Positions 1 to 8,103 of a DNA stretch of 40,774 bases are shown piece after piece. Within the stretch, counting starts at the first letter, position 1. Every line of letters starts with the position of its first letter. This DNA comes from a virus, in the IMG/VR virus record IMGVR_UViG_3300046476_000068, positions 1-40,774 of that record; one strand, written 5' to 3'. Position numbers and translations under genes: made by a program. The notes beneath the pieces were generated by a model. The model did not search any database and was not told the DNA's origin. It was given only the letters and a program-made list of their open reading frames with translations.

Positions 1-167
1 CCGTCGTCGAGAAGGTGACGGCACGGCTCGAAGGCGGGCGACTTCGCCCCATGCTGAGGGTCCGGCCGACGGGCACGGAGTCGGGTTTCACGGCTCGCCG
101 TTCCATGCGCGCTGAGTGGATATCGGCGGAACACGTCCGACTGATTCAGGCGGGCGTCGAGGAGTAG
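1..167 (+). CDS. 3' part of small hypothetical protein (gene split by the contig join)
   Basis: This is the C-terminal part of a 90-aa protein whose start (GTG 40542) lies at the other end of the window. The window ends overlap by 127 bases, so joining them restores one continuous frame that ends at TAG 165-167. The protein is small, basic and soluble, with no signal peptide, membrane segment or family motif that I recognise. It is the last gene of an early-type cluster and is followed at once by a strong terminator. The restored reading frame is itself evidence that the contig is circular. Confidence 0.75.
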   Translation, partial: VVEKVTARLEGGRLRPMLRVRPTGTESGFTARRSMRAEWISAEHVRLIQAGVEE

Positions 168-176
168 TCAGAGGTA

Positions 177-217
177 GGGGCCGGACGGTGCGAGCGTGCG
201 CTGTCCGGCCCCTTTGT
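177..217 (+). terminator. Intrinsic terminator after the early cluster
   Basis: A perfect 10-bp stem, GGGGCCGGAC (177-186) with GTCCGGCCCC (203-212), is followed by TTTGT. It lies 9 nt after the stop of the split gene and just before palindrome copy 1, so it separates the early cluster from the next unit. Confidence 0.85.
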
Positions 218-223
218 CGTTGG

Positions 224-245
224 CACCTACTCACGTGAGTAGGTG
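224..245. repeat. 22-bp palindrome, copy 1
   Basis: Exact copy of the palindrome (arms CACCTACTCAC / GTGAGTAGGTG). It lies between the terminator at 177-217 and the GTG start at 259, ending 13 nt before that start so that only the ribosome-binding site fits between. Confidence 0.95.
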
Positions 246-258
246 GGAAGGGTGCACA

Positions 259-438
259 GTGATACGGAGAATCTCCGTCGAGGTCGGTCCGGCTCTCGGC
301 GACGTACGGGCCATGGGGCGGGGTGACACGGTCGTTCTCGAACCCGGGGTCGAGGGGCGTAAGGACTGGGGGCGTTACCTCGATGCCCTCGCGTCGGCGC
401 TGTCACGCGGCGTCGAGGTCAGGTGGCTACGTGGCTAA
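259..438 (+). CDS. Small hypothetical protein, 59 aa
   Basis: GTG at 259 is chosen because GGGAAGGG lies a few bases upstream. An earlier in-frame start would run through the palindrome. The protein begins MIRRISVEVG and ends VRWLRG. It looks like a compact soluble protein with a beta-type N-terminus and a short amphipathic helix (DWGRYLDALASALSRG). I recognise no family. Its last 8 bases overlap the GTG start of the nuclease gene at 431, so the two are probably translationally coupled and work in the same unit. Confidence 0.65.
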   Translation: MIRRISVEVGPALGDVRAMGRGDTVVLEPGVEGRKDWGRYLDALASALSRGVEVRWLRG

Positions 439-967
439 CCCGAATAAGGCCCGGGGGACGGCATGGGAAAGCGCCGTACGGGACTACCTGAACGACGCCC
501 TAGGGCTCTATGTCGAGGGGTGGGAAGACCTGTCGGCCGGTCTGACTAAGTTCCGCAATCCCGCCGACCCGCTGAACGTCAAGCGGCAGGCTCAGGAAGG
601 GAGTTACGACGTCGGCGACCTTCACGCGTGGCCGTTCATCATCGAGTGCAAGGACGTCAAGAATCCGGCCGTGCCGACGTGGCTTCGGCAAGCGAAGGTC
701 GAGGCGAAGAACGCCGGTTTCCCGTTCGGGGTCGTCGCTCACAAGACTCGCCGTGCGGGTGTCGCCGTCGGCCGTGTGCATGTCGACGTCCGGACGTTCA
801 CCCGGCTTCGTCTGACGCTAGGAATGCCGCCGTACGCGTTCTGTGCGGGATACGGCTTCGATTCGTCGTTCCGGGGGCGTGACACATCACGTTGGTACTT
901 CTCGACGACCGTCGAGGCATTCGCCGAACTCGTCGACGTCGTGCGGCAGATCGCGAGCAGTCATTGA
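431..967 (+). CDS. PD-(D/E)XK nuclease, Holliday-junction-resolvase-like
   Basis: A 178-aa protein. GTG 431 is preferred because it overlaps the end of the preceding gene and gives an N-terminus (MANPNKARGTAWESAVRDYL) that matches the opening helix of Hjc-like resolvases, with E13 in place. The catalytic core is visible as D60-V-G-D63, then E72-C-K74, with Q87 following, which is the PD-(D/E)XK pattern. Such phage enzymes resolve branched DNA before packaging or during recombination. It lies directly upstream of the primase-helicase gene, in keeping with a DNA metabolism role. A different nuclease of the same fold cannot be excluded. Confidence 0.75.
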   Translation: MANPNKARGTAWESAVRDYLNDALGLYVEGWEDLSAGLTKFRNPADPLNVKRQAQEGSYDVGDLHAWPFIIECKDVKNPAVPTWLRQAKVEAKNAGFPFGVVAHKTRRAGVAVGRVHVDVRTFTRLRLTLGMPPYAFCAGYGFDSSFRGRDTSRWYFSTTVEAFAELVDVVRQIASSH

Positions 968-984
968 GAAAACCCTTCCGCTCT
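966..984 (+). promoter_or_regulatory. Promoter-like block P1 upstream of primase gene
   Basis: The sequence GAGAAAACCCTTCCGCTCT is a copy of a block found upstream of several early or metabolic genes. It ends 28 nt before the primase start, leaving room for a short leader and ribosome-binding site. I see no standard -35/-10 pair here, so a phage-modified polymerase is likely. Confidence 0.6.
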
Positions 985-1012
985 AAGGGTGCTGACGAAG
1001 GGAACTCACAGC

Positions 1013-3442
1013 ATGCGCTTTAGTGACGTCCTCGCCCGCTTCGGGCAGGTGACCGAAGAAGCCGACGGCGGATATCTCGCACACTGCCCGGCACACACCG
1101 ACAGTCGGGCGTCTCTCCGCATATGGCGGGGCGATGACAACAAGGTTCGGATTACGTGCCGTTCGGGGTGTGACACGAACCTAGTTCGGCTCGCCGCGAA
1201 GCTCGAATGGCGTGACCTGTTCGACGCTACCGGCCCCGGTCTGACCGTCCCGAAGGAACGGCCGACGCTGGTCGACCGGGGGCACGTCGCCGCTCTCGCG
1301 ACGTACATCGACAACACGTCGATGATGCTCGGCGACTTCGCCGACGAATACTCGGAAGCGGCTCGCACGTACCTGGTCGACCGCTTCGGGCTCGACCTCG
1401 ACACGGCCGCCGAACTCCGTCTCGGCGTCGACTATGGCGACGGCTACGGCTTCGCGTACGTGTCCCGTACGTTCCTGAACTTCCCTCGCCTTACCGTGCC
1501 GCTCGACGGGTTCGACGGCGTCGCACGGGGTCTTCAGGGGCGCGACGTTACGGGGGAGTGCTCGCAGCGTTGGGTGTCTCTCAAGAACCCCTCAGGGGCT
1601 CACTGGAGCCCTTACGGGGTCTTCCGGGGGCACGGGGGTTACTCGGCGACGATCGTCACGGAGGGACCCGGCGACGCCCTTACAGCGGTCGCTGTCGGGT
1701 ATGACGCCGTCGCCGTCCGGGGGGCGTCGCTCGCCGCTTCCCCTGAGCTGATTGCCGAACTCGCCGAAGGGCTTCGCGGCTCTCAGGTGATCGTGTGCGG
1801 CGACAACGACACGGCCGGACAGGGCTTCACTCGCCGTCTCGCCGACGGGCTCGCCGAACACGGCGTCGAGGTCTTCACGCTCGAAGTGCCCTTCGAGGGC
1901 GACGACTTGACTGATTGGAGGAAGCGCGACCCGTCCGGCTTCGCGGCGTCACTGCACCGTGCCGTAAGGACGGCTCGCCCCGTGCGCGACGCCGAGACGG
2001 CGAAGGCTGAGGCTGTCTCGGCCGAGTTGACCAGCCGGACCGGTGCCGACGTCGTCGAGGCGAGCGAAGGGCAGGAAGCGGCTCGCATCCTGTCGGGGCT
2101 CATCACCCGTTATGGCGAGTCGGACGCGATGAACGCTCACGCGTTGGTCGCATGGTCCGGGAACCGGATTAAGTACGCCCCCGGGCTGGGTTTCTTCGTG
2201 TGGAACGGTTCCGTGTGGGAGCGGTCGACCGTGAAAGTGCGTCAAGAGATTCACCGCATGGGAGCGGCTCTCGTCCTCGCGGGAGATCTACAGAAGGCGC
2301 GGCCGTTCACCATGACGACCCGTATCGACGCCCTACTGACCGAGCTTCGGTCGGTGCCGAACGTGCACGTCGACGCGAGCGAGTTCGATGCACGCCCGCA
2401 CCTGCTGAGTTTCCGGAACGGGACCGTCGACCTTCGCCGGGGCACCCTTCGCCCGCACGACCCGCGCGACATGTTGACCTATGCGCTAGACCTCGACTTC
2501 AGGCCGGAAGCCCTCGCCCCTCGATGGGAAGCGTTCCTCGACGAGATCTTTCCCGGCTTCCCCGACCTACCGGCGTACATGCGCCGACTGGTCGGGTACG
2601 GCATGACGGGCGACACGTCCGAGCAGTGTTTCGCCGTGTTGTGGGGGAAGGGGGCGAACGGAAAAAGCGTGTTCACGGACACGCTTACCGCTGTCTTCCG
2701 GTCGATATCGAAGACGACCCCGTTCGCCACGTTCGAAGAGAAGGCGTCGGGCGGAATCCCGAACGATATCGCCGCCCTTCGCGGCTCTCGCTTCGTCATG
2801 GCGAGCGAGGGCGAGTCGGGCAAGCCAATGTCGGAAGCCGTACTCAAGCGGGTTACGGGTAAGGACATGATCGCCGCCCGGTTCCTCCGTCAAGAATTCT
2901 TCGAATTCAAGCCGACGTTTCTTCTCATGCTCGCGACGAATCACAAGCCGAAGTTTCGCGGGCAGGACGAGGGACTATGGCGACGGGTAAAGATGATCCC
3001 GTTTCAGCGTTGGTTCGCCCCGCACGAACGCGATTACGACCTCGACTCGAAGCTGACTGCCGAAGCCGAAGGCATAGCGGCATGGGCCGTACGCGGGGCG
3101 GTCGAGTGGTACGCCGACGGTCTCGGCGACCCGGGCGTCGTGCAGTCGGCCGTGAAGGAATACCGCGAGACGTCCGACGCTCTCGCCGGTTTCTTCCCGG
3201 GTGTGCTTGAGATCGACGACACGGCGTCGATGAACGGCAACGAAGCCTTTAATGCCTACCTCGATTGGTGCGAGGCAGAAAACCTTCCCGCTCGGGAACG
3301 TTGGACGCGACGTGCGTTTTACGACGCCCTCGAAGAGCGGGGCGTGACCCGTAGGAAGACGAAGACCGGTATCGCGCTGGTCGGCGTACGGGTAGCGGGG
3401 GCAGTCGCCCCGGCGACGGGTCCGGGCATTTTTGCGAAGTAG
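1013..3442 (+). CDS. Primase-helicase (CHC2-like zinc finger, TOPRIM, D5-N, SF3 helicase)
   Basis: An 809-aa replication protein. ATG 1013 has GAAGGGAA upstream and is preferred to GTG 989, which would leave little leader after promoter block P1. Domains in order: a zinc-finger region with CPAH and CRSGC (about residues 20-52); a TOPRIM primase core with EGPGDALT (217-224) and GDNDTAG (about 263-269); a D5-N-like region with WNGSVWE; and a superfamily 3 helicase with Walker A GKGANGKS (545-552), a Walker B region around ASEGE, and the sensor LLMLATNHKPKF. It should make primers and unwind DNA at the phage fork, partnering the polymerase encoded downstream. Confidence 0.93.
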   Translation: MRFSDVLARFGQVTEEADGGYLAHCPAHTDSRASLRIWRGDDNKVRITCRSGCDTNLVRLAAKLEWRDLFDATGPGLTVPKERPTLVDRGHVAALATYIDNTSMMLGDFADEYSEAARTYLVDRFGLDLDTAAELRLGVDYGDGYGFAYVSRTFLNFPRLTVPLDGFDGVARGLQGRDVTGECSQRWVSLKNPSGAHWSPYGVFRGHGGYSATIVTEGPGDALTAVAVGYDAVAVRGASLAASPELIAELAEGLRGSQVIVCGDNDTAGQGFTRRLADGLAEHGVEVFTLEVPFEGDDLTDWRKRDPSGFAASLHRAVRTARPVRDAETAKAEAVSAELTSRTGADVVEASEGQEAARILSGLITRYGESDAMNAHALVAWSGNRIKYAPGLGFFVWNGSVWERSTVKVRQEIHRMGAALVLAGDLQKARPFTMTTRIDALLTELRSVPNVHVDASEFDARPHLLSFRNGTVDLRRGTLRPHDPRDMLTYALDLDFRPEALAPRWEAFLDEIFPGFPDLPAYMRRLVGYGMTGDTSEQCFAVLWGKGANGKSVFTDTLTAVFRSISKTTPFATFEEKASGGIPNDIAALRGSRFVMASEGESGKPMSEAVLKRVTGKDMIAARFLRQEFFEFKPTFLLMLATNHKPKFRGQDEGLWRRVKMIPFQRWFAPHERDYDLDSKLTAEAEGIAAWAVRGAVEWYADGLGDPGVVQSAVKEYRETSDALAGFFPGVLEIDDTASMNGNEAFNAYLDWCEAENLPARERWTRRAFYDALEERGVTRRKTKTGIALVGVRVAGAVAPATGPGIFAK

Positions 3443-3450
3443 CAACAACG

Positions 3451-3484
3451 GCAGGGCACTTACTCACGTGAGTAGGTGCCCTGC
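3451..3484. repeat. 22-bp palindrome, copy 2 (one mismatch), with extended arms
   Basis: The core at 3457-3478 reads CACTTACTCAC / GTGAGTAGGTG, one C-to-T change from consensus. The flanks GCAGGG (3451-3456) and CCCTGC (3479-3484) pair too, so the whole can form a long hairpin. It lies 8 nt after the primase stop and 18 nt before the polymerase start. Confidence 0.9.
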
Positions 3485-3502
3485 CCCGTGTGGGGAGACA
3501 CC

Positions 3503-5350
3503 TTGCGTACATACCGACACGACATAGCGGGCGAGACGGTCGACGTCCACATACCCGAGACGGCCGACGACCTCGACGCGTTCAAACGGTGGTTTGTCGA
3601 GGCGTCGAGGCGTGGACCGATCGCCGTCGACACAGAGACGACCGGGCTCGACGTCTACCGCGACGGCTACCGGCTGAGGACCGTTCAGTTCGGCGACGCC
3701 CGGACGGCATGGGTACTCCACTTCGAGCGGGGCGGATGGTTCGCTGAGTACGCCCGGTCGGCGCTTCGGCAGGATGCCCGGTACCTGATCCATAACGCTG
3801 CCTTCGATTGGTTGGTTCTCGACCGTCACGCCGGGGTGTCCCTCGAAGAACTCGCGCCGCGCACGATCGACACGAAGATTCTCGCCGCGCTGGTCGACCC
3901 TCGACAGCCCATGGAAGGGGGCGTAGGGACGTCCCTTAAGCCCCTGTCGGCGTTCTACGTCGACCCGTCCGCCCCGGACACTCAGGGGGACCTGACGGCC
4001 GTCTTCCGTTCGCTCGGTCTGACGAAGGAAACCGGCTGGGCCGGTATCCCGCTCGACCACCCGACGTACAACCTTTACGCGGGTCTCGACGTGATCCTGA
4101 CGGCGCGTCTCTGGCCGAGACTGGTCGAGCGGCTCGACGCCCTCGACGTCCGGCAGGCACTCAGGCAGTACGAACACGAGATCGCCCGTATCTGCGCCGT
4201 CATGCAACGACGGGGCATGGTGCTAGACCTCGACTTCACACGCTCGCTCGATTCGGCGCTGAGCGAGGAAGCTAAGCGCTTCTCGGCTGAGGCCGCGCGG
4301 TACGGCGTCGACAACGTGAACTCAACGGCTCAGATCGCCGAAGCGCTCGCCGGTATGGGGGAGACCCTGACGGAGCGAACGGCTTCCGGTGCCGTGAAGG
4401 TAGATAAGGCGGTTCTCTGTGCGCTCGCGGATATTGATCTCAGTTGGAACTCGCTCGACACGCGTACGCCTAACCCTTTGGCTGTCGCCGTTCTTCGCTC
4501 TAAGCGTGCCGGTAAGTGGCGCTCGGCGTACGTCGAGACATTCCTCGACACGGTCGACTCGACGGGGCGCGTCCACCCGCACATAAATGCATTGCAGGCA
4601 CGGACGGGAAGAATGTCGATCGTCCGTCCGGCGCTGCAAACTCTCCCGTCGTCCGATCAAATGATTCGCCGCTGTCTTCTCGCCGACGAAGGCGAGGTGA
4701 TTGTGTCGACCGACTTCGCGGCCGTCGAAATGCGAGTTCTCGCCGCGCTCGCCGACGTGAAGAGAATGAAGGAAAGCATTCGCGCGGGCGAGGACTTGCA
4801 CGACTTCACGGCGCGGCTCATCTTCGGCGACGGCTTCACGAAGAAACACAGGAAGCTCTGTAAGGGCGTCGGCTTCGGAAAGGTCTACGGGGGAGGGGCG
4901 GCGACGATCGCCCGGCAGACCGGTGCGCCGATGGACGACGTACAGCGCGCGATCTCGGCGTATGACCGGGTCTATCCCGAGATCAAAAGGGCGTCGGGCA
5001 GGTGGCAGCGTGAAGCGCGTCACACGGGCATGGTGCACGTGTCGGCAACCGGCCGTCGTCTCCCGCTCGACCGTGACCGTACGTACGCCGTCGTTAACTA
5101 CGCGTGCCAGAGTGCGGCGCGGGACGTGCTCGGTCAGTCTCTCCTGAACATGGAAGAAGCCGGTCTCTTGGATCACATGCGCCTGCCGATTCACGACGAA
5201 GTCCTCGCGTCCGTACCGAAGTTGGAGGCGAGCGAGTTTGCACGAGCATTCGAAGAGTGCATGACGTTCGATCTCTACGGGGTCCCGATCGACGCCGAAG
5301 CGGAGGTAGGCGGGCGTTCCTGGGGGTCTCTGTACGGCGCTGACTACTAG
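3503..5350 (+). CDS. Family A DNA polymerase with 3'-5' exonuclease domain
   Basis: A 615-aa replicative polymerase. TTG 3503 is chosen because GGGGAG lies 5 nt before it. Farther upstream starts (GTG 3488 or 3476) overlap the palindrome hairpin or have no good ribosome-binding site. The exonuclease domain shows DTET (D43, E45), NAAFDW and YNLYAGLDV. The polymerase domain shows motif A DFAAVEMRVLAAL (D404), the O-helix motif KLCKGVGFGKVYG, and motif C IHDEV (D565). There is no 5'-3' exonuclease domain, as is usual for phage PolA-type enzymes. It follows the primase-helicase, making a compact replication block. Confidence 0.95.
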   Translation: MRTYRHDIAGETVDVHIPETADDLDAFKRWFVEASRRGPIAVDTETTGLDVYRDGYRLRTVQFGDARTAWVLHFERGGWFAEYARSALRQDARYLIHNAAFDWLVLDRHAGVSLEELAPRTIDTKILAALVDPRQPMEGGVGTSLKPLSAFYVDPSAPDTQGDLTAVFRSLGLTKETGWAGIPLDHPTYNLYAGLDVILTARLWPRLVERLDALDVRQALRQYEHEIARICAVMQRRGMVLDLDFTRSLDSALSEEAKRFSAEAARYGVDNVNSTAQIAEALAGMGETLTERTASGAVKVDKAVLCALADIDLSWNSLDTRTPNPLAVAVLRSKRAGKWRSAYVETFLDTVDSTGRVHPHINALQARTGRMSIVRPALQTLPSSDQMIRRCLLADEGEVIVSTDFAAVEMRVLAALADVKRMKESIRAGEDLHDFTARLIFGDGFTKKHRKLCKGVGFGKVYGGGAATIARQTGAPMDDVQRAISAYDRVYPEIKRASGRWQREARHTGMVHVSATGRRLPLDRDRTYAVVNYACQSAARDVLGQSLLNMEEAGLLDHMRLPIHDEVLASVPKLEASEFARAFEECMTFDLYGVPIDAEAEVGGRSWGSLYGADY

Positions 5351-5407
5351 ACAGGGTCGTACTAACCCGCCCCTGACCTGCGGCGATCTACTGACGCCGA
5401 TAGTAGG

Positions 5408-5420
5408 TGTCCGGTTCGGC
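5408..5420 (+). promoter_or_regulatory. TGTCCGGTTCGsC box, copy 1
   Basis: One of three copies of a 13-bp box (others at 8637 and 35980), each upstream of a palindrome. Here the palindrome starts 15 nt downstream, whereas the other two have about 64 nt between box and palindrome. Its role is not known. Confidence 0.5.
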
Positions 5421-5434
5421 TAGATCTGTCCGGG

Positions 5435-5456
5435 CACCTACTCACGTGAGTAGGTG
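5435..5456. repeat. 22-bp palindrome, copy 3
   Basis: Exact copy. Unlike most others it is far (415 nt) from the next start codon, so here it more likely acts on DNA or on the end of the polymerase transcript than on a start site. Confidence 0.95.
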
Positions 5457-5712
5457 AACTCTTCCCCATGGGTTTGCAATGCCGTTTGCTGGCACCTGAC
5501 GTCTCGTCTAAGTCACGAAGCCCTGTGGATCATCATCCCTGAGTCGTACGCGTGAGTACGTGCATACGACCATAGGTTGGGCCGCCGTTTCGCCTTCGCT
5601 TCAAAGGTAGACGCCCAAAAGACTAGCGGCGATAGTAGGCAACATCGCCGGTTGTCCTTCGTTGGTGCGCGACATACGTTCTGCACCGCAACGACGACGG
5701 CCCAAAGCGCTA

Positions 5713-5744
5713 GGCCCCGTTCGAGCAAACCCGGACGGGGCTTA
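5713..5744 (+). terminator. Probable terminator, GCCCCGT family
   Basis: Stem GCCCCGT (5714-5720) pairs with ACGGGGC (5735-5741), followed by TTAG. The same stem design with TTCG and CGG flanks recurs at 12742 and 37516. The T-tract is weak here. Confidence 0.5.
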
Positions 5745-5818
5745 GTCATGCCCCCGCATGCCCGGAGACGCTCCGTGACGCACGTCACGTCTACCTAGCG
5801 CGCTCTCTGCCCCGTTCC

Positions 5819-5836
5819 GGAAAACCCTTCCGCTCC
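5819..5836 (+). promoter_or_regulatory. Promoter-like block P2 upstream of sigma-like gene
   Basis: GGAAAACCCTTCCGCTCC, a copy of the early promoter-like block, ends 35 nt before the GTG start of the sigma-like gene. If that protein reads this class of promoter, the gene would activate itself. Confidence 0.6.
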
Positions 5837-5871
5837 CCATGGAGCAGACACCGGAACGTAGGAGAGACGCC

Positions 5872-6675
5872 GTGATCGCCCTTACCGAACAGCAGATAGC
5901 CGACGCGAAGAACAACGACCTGACCGCCGTGACGGCCGTCGTCGAGGCGACCGAAGAGCGCGTACAGCAGCTCGCCCGCCGCTACGCGACCGGGTCCGGC
6001 CGGACCGACCTCGACCTTCAGGAAGACCTCGCTCAGAACGGCCGTGTGGCTGTCTGGGAGGCTCTCGGCCGGTTCAACGGTCAGACGGTCGCTGAGTTCT
6101 TCGTCTTCATCGACAGGACCGTTCAGGGCGTCATGAGCGACGCTCGCAAGGTCGAGACCCGGCCGGGTGTAACCCGCTCGATAGCGAGCGAGTTCGAGCG
6201 AGCGCTGAGCATCGCCGGGGGCGACCCGTTCGAAGCCGAGAAGGTCGCTCAGTCGGACGTCATGGGGAAGAAGAAGCTCTCTCCCGAAATGGCGTACGCC
6301 GCCCGACTGTCGTGGCAGGGCGTTGAATACCTCGACGCCCCCGCATCGAGCGGTGACGGCGAGGCTTACGCGTCCCTTCTCGACAAAGTCGCCGACCGGG
6401 TCGGCGTCTCGTCCGATCTCGTCGAGCCGAGCGATTACGCGAAGGTTCGCCGCGACGAAACGCGCGACAACGTTCACACCATCCTCGACCGCATGGGGCG
6501 TCAGCAGAACGACGTACTGAAGGCGACGTTCGGCATCGACCCCGTCGGGCTCTACGGCACCGAGAACGACGACGAGATCGCCGCCGACTTCGGCATCGAG
6601 CGGCACCGAGTGCGGGTCATCCGCTCGCTCGGTAAGACCCGGTTCGCGAAGCTGTGGACCGAAGCCGGTTTCTGA
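5872..6675 (+). CDS. Phage-encoded sigma-factor-like protein
   Basis: A 267-aa protein. GTG 5872 is chosen because AGGAGAG lies 6 nt upstream. ATG 5839 sits directly on the promoter-like block and would have no leader. Residues about 46-95 (DLDLQEDLAQNGRVAVWEAL, then FFVFIDRTVQGVMSDARK) look like sigma-70 region 2. Residues about 205-263 (MGRQQNDVLKATFGI, then DDEIAADFGIERHRVRVIRS) look like region 4 with its helix-turn-helix. It should redirect host RNA polymerase, plausibly to the GAAAACCCTT blocks. The match is by pattern only, and a DNA-binding protein built on the same fold is the main alternative. Confidence 0.75.
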   Translation: MIALTEQQIADAKNNDLTAVTAVVEATEERVQQLARRYATGSGRTDLDLQEDLAQNGRVAVWEALGRFNGQTVAEFFVFIDRTVQGVMSDARKVETRPGVTRSIASEFERALSIAGGDPFEAEKVAQSDVMGKKKLSPEMAYAARLSWQGVEYLDAPASSGDGEAYASLLDKVADRVGVSSDLVEPSDYAKVRRDETRDNVHTILDRMGRQQNDVLKATFGIDPVGLYGTENDDEIAADFGIERHRVRVIRSLGKTRFAKLWTEAGF

Positions 6676-6704
6676 TTCACCACAACGCAAGGGGAGACAG
6701 GGAA

Positions 6705-6857
6705 ATGACTTTCACGCTGGCGAACGGAAACACGGTTACGGCGACCCGGGTTGACGCCGGGTTCGACCTTCACATGAAGAACGCCGACGGCGAGACCGTT
6801 TCGACGGTCGTCGTATCCGGCGCTGAGTTCGCCGAGTTGCTTCCGGCAATTCGATAA
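6705..6857 (+). CDS. Small hypothetical protein, 50 aa
   Basis: ATG 6705 has GGGGAGACAGGGAA just upstream. The protein (MTFTLANGNTVTATRVDAGF...) is predicted to be mostly beta strand with a short C-terminal helix (GAEFAELLPAIR). It has no membrane segment and no cysteine, and I recognise no family. It lies 29 nt after the sigma-like gene in the same unit, so it is probably co-expressed from block P2. Confidence 0.7.
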   Translation: MTFTLANGNTVTATRVDAGFDLHMKNADGETVSTVVVSGAEFAELLPAIR

Positions 6858-6873
6858 CCGACAGGAGATAGCA

Positions 6874-6957
6874 ATGGGTTTGAAGTTCCGCGAGTACTTC
6901 GCATACGCGTGCCTGATCTGGCTTGTGTGGCAGATCGCCGTGCTCATCGCCTACTGA
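6874..6957 (+). CDS. 27-aa membrane peptide
   Basis: ATG 6874 is preceded by AGGAGATAGCA, a good ribosome-binding site. It encodes a short charged head (MGLKFREYF) followed by one hydrophobic helix (AYACLIWLVWQIAVLIAY) that reaches the C-terminus. It is probably a single-pass inner-membrane peptide. It starts 16 nt after the preceding stop, so it belongs to the same operon. Function unknown; small membrane peptides of this type in phages may affect host membrane proteins or exclude other phages. Confidence 0.6.
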   Translation: MGLKFREYFAYACLIWLVWQIAVLIAY

Positions 6958-6970
6958 CCGACGTCGCCCC

Positions 6971-7010
6971 GGGCGAGTCACCTACTCACGTGAGTAGGTG
7001 CTCGCCCTTT
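6971..7010. terminator. Palindrome copy 4 inside an extended terminator hairpin
   Basis: The exact palindrome is at 6979-7000. The flanks GGGCGAG (6971-6977) and CTCGCCC (7001-7007) extend the stem with one bulged T, and TTTCC follows. This copy fits an intrinsic terminator for the 27-aa peptide operon, and it ends 24 nt before the next start codon. Confidence 0.85.
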
Positions 7011-7024
7011 CCATTGGAGAGAAC

Positions 7025-7396
7025 ATGCCCTTCTTCGAGTACCGACAGAACAACAGCGGCGGCGGTTTCGACTACGACACGAACGACGGGATATCCGTTC
7101 TCGTCATCATCGAAGCGCCGGACGCCGAGACGGCCGACTTTAAGGCGCAGCGACTCGGAATCTACTTCGATGGGATCGATGCCGGGGTCGACTGCGACTG
7201 TTGCGGCGATCGCTGGTATTCCGCGCATGGCGAGGGCGACCCGGTCCCGAGTCACTACGGGACGCCGCTCCCTGAGGCGAACGTGACTAAGTGGGGGAAG
7301 TGGGCACCGGAGGGAACGCCGGAAGGGTACGTGCACTACGCCGACGGGCGTATCGAGGGCTTCGCCGCCTTCTCGCTTCAGCAGCGGGGGCACTGA
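7025..7396 (+). CDS. Conserved phage protein with CxCCGDRW motif
   Basis: A 123-aa protein. ATG 7025 has GGAGAGAA upstream. The N-terminus ([14 protein letters not shown]), the segment [22 protein letters not shown] and the small size match a widespread phage protein family of unknown function, recalled from many unrelated phages. The paired cysteines CDCC may bind metal. It lies directly before ThyX with only 2 nt between stop and start, so expression is coupled to nucleotide metabolism genes, although this does not define its role. Confidence 0.75.
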   Translation: MPFFEYRQNNSGGGFDYDTNDGISVLVIIEAPDAETADFKAQRLGIYFDGIDAGVDCDCCGDRWYSAHGEGDPVPSHYGTPLPEANVTKWGKWAPEGTPEGYVHYADGRIEGFAAFSLQQRGH

Positions 7397-7398
7397 CT

Positions 7399-8103
7399 TT
7401 GAACGTCGACGTATTGGCGTACACGCACTTTCCGACGTACAGCCCCCTACTTCAGGCGTACAGATACGAGACGCATCCGAATAGTTGGACGACCGACCCT
7501 GACGCGCTCGCCGAAGCGGCTGGTCGCATCTGTTACAAGTCGTTCGACCGGCCCAACGAGAAGACGGCGGCGAATCGCGACTACCTCGCGAACATCATCG
7601 GTCAGGGTCATTTCAGCGTGTTGGAACACGCGAGCGTGACATTCCTTGTCCGGGGCGTCTCCCGTGCCCTACTGACCGAACTCACCCGACACCGACACCT
7701 GTCGTTCTCGGTCGTCTCTCAGCGCTACGTCGACTACGCCGACACTGAGCCGGTTATCCCGCCTGCCATGCGAGGCACTGAGGGCGAAGCCTTCATTCGG
7801 TCGGCGTACTCATACGCCGTCGGCCGGTACGAAGCGGCCGTGAAGGAACTTCGCTCGAAGGGACTCACCCGTAAGGCTGCTCGCGAAGCGGCACGGGCGA
7901 TCCTGCCGAACGCCGCCCCTGTCGACATGGTCGTAACCGGGAACCTTCGCGCATGGCGTGACGTGCTGGGGAAGCGGTGGCACGTCGCCGCCGACGCTGA
8001 GATTCGCGAGTTCGCCGGGCTCGCCCTCGGCCAGCTTCGCGAGATCGCCCCCAACTCGGTTCAGGACATACCTAGTTCGCCCTACGGAAGCGAGAAGAAG
8101 TGA
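7399..8103 (+). CDS. thyX: Flavin-dependent thymidylate synthase ThyX
   Basis: A 234-aa enzyme that makes dTMP from dUMP with FAD, NADPH and methylene-tetrahydrofolate. The ThyX signature [11 protein letters not shown] is present (97-107, family pattern RHRx7S), with upstream conserved segments [13 protein letters not shown] and YCKSFDRP-like elements. TTG 7399 is chosen because it is just after the preceding stop with GGGGG upstream, and it gives the usual family length. Together with the dCMP deaminase and the dNMP kinase it forms a pathway that supplies dTMP for phage DNA synthesis. Confidence 0.95.
   Translation: MNVDVLAYTHFPTYSPLLQAYRYETHPNSWTTDPDALAEAAGRICYKSFDRPNEKTAANRDYLANIIGQGHFSVLEHASVTFLVRGVSRALLTELTRHRHLSFSVVSQRYVDYADTEPVIPPAMRGTEGEAFIRSAYSYAVGRYEAAVKELRSKGLTRKAAREAARAILPNAAPVDMVVTGNLRAWRDVLGKRWHVAADAEIREFAGLALGQLREIAPNSVQDIPSSPYGSEKK

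Larger units (their letters stand above)
5351..5817. other. Long intergenic region with palindrome, degenerate half-sites and terminator
   Basis: About 470 bases with no convincing gene. It holds the box TGTCCGGTTCGGC (5408-5420), palindrome copy 3, a degenerate form with CTACT and AGTAGG half-sites around 5389-5407, a related CGGCGATAGTAGG at about 5628, a 6-bp dyad GTCGTA...TACGAC near 5542-5565, a terminator-like stem (5713-5744) and a dyad GTGACG/CGTCAC near 5775-5788. Short frames here (for example 5577-5798) lack ribosome-binding sites and the codon pattern of the neighbours. Confidence 0.6.

Noticed and set aside
2200-2862. 220-codon plus-strand frame within the primase-helicase gene
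   Set aside because: It is out of frame with the clear helicase motifs, very rich in Arg and Pro, and has no ribosome-binding site.
5577-5798. 73-codon frame in the gap after the polymerase
   Set aside because: No ribosome-binding site, atypical codon use and it runs through a terminator-like stem.
5791-6690. 299-codon open frame on the minus strand
   Set aside because: It is antisense to the sigma-like gene, which has a better start, ribosome-binding site and recognisable regions.
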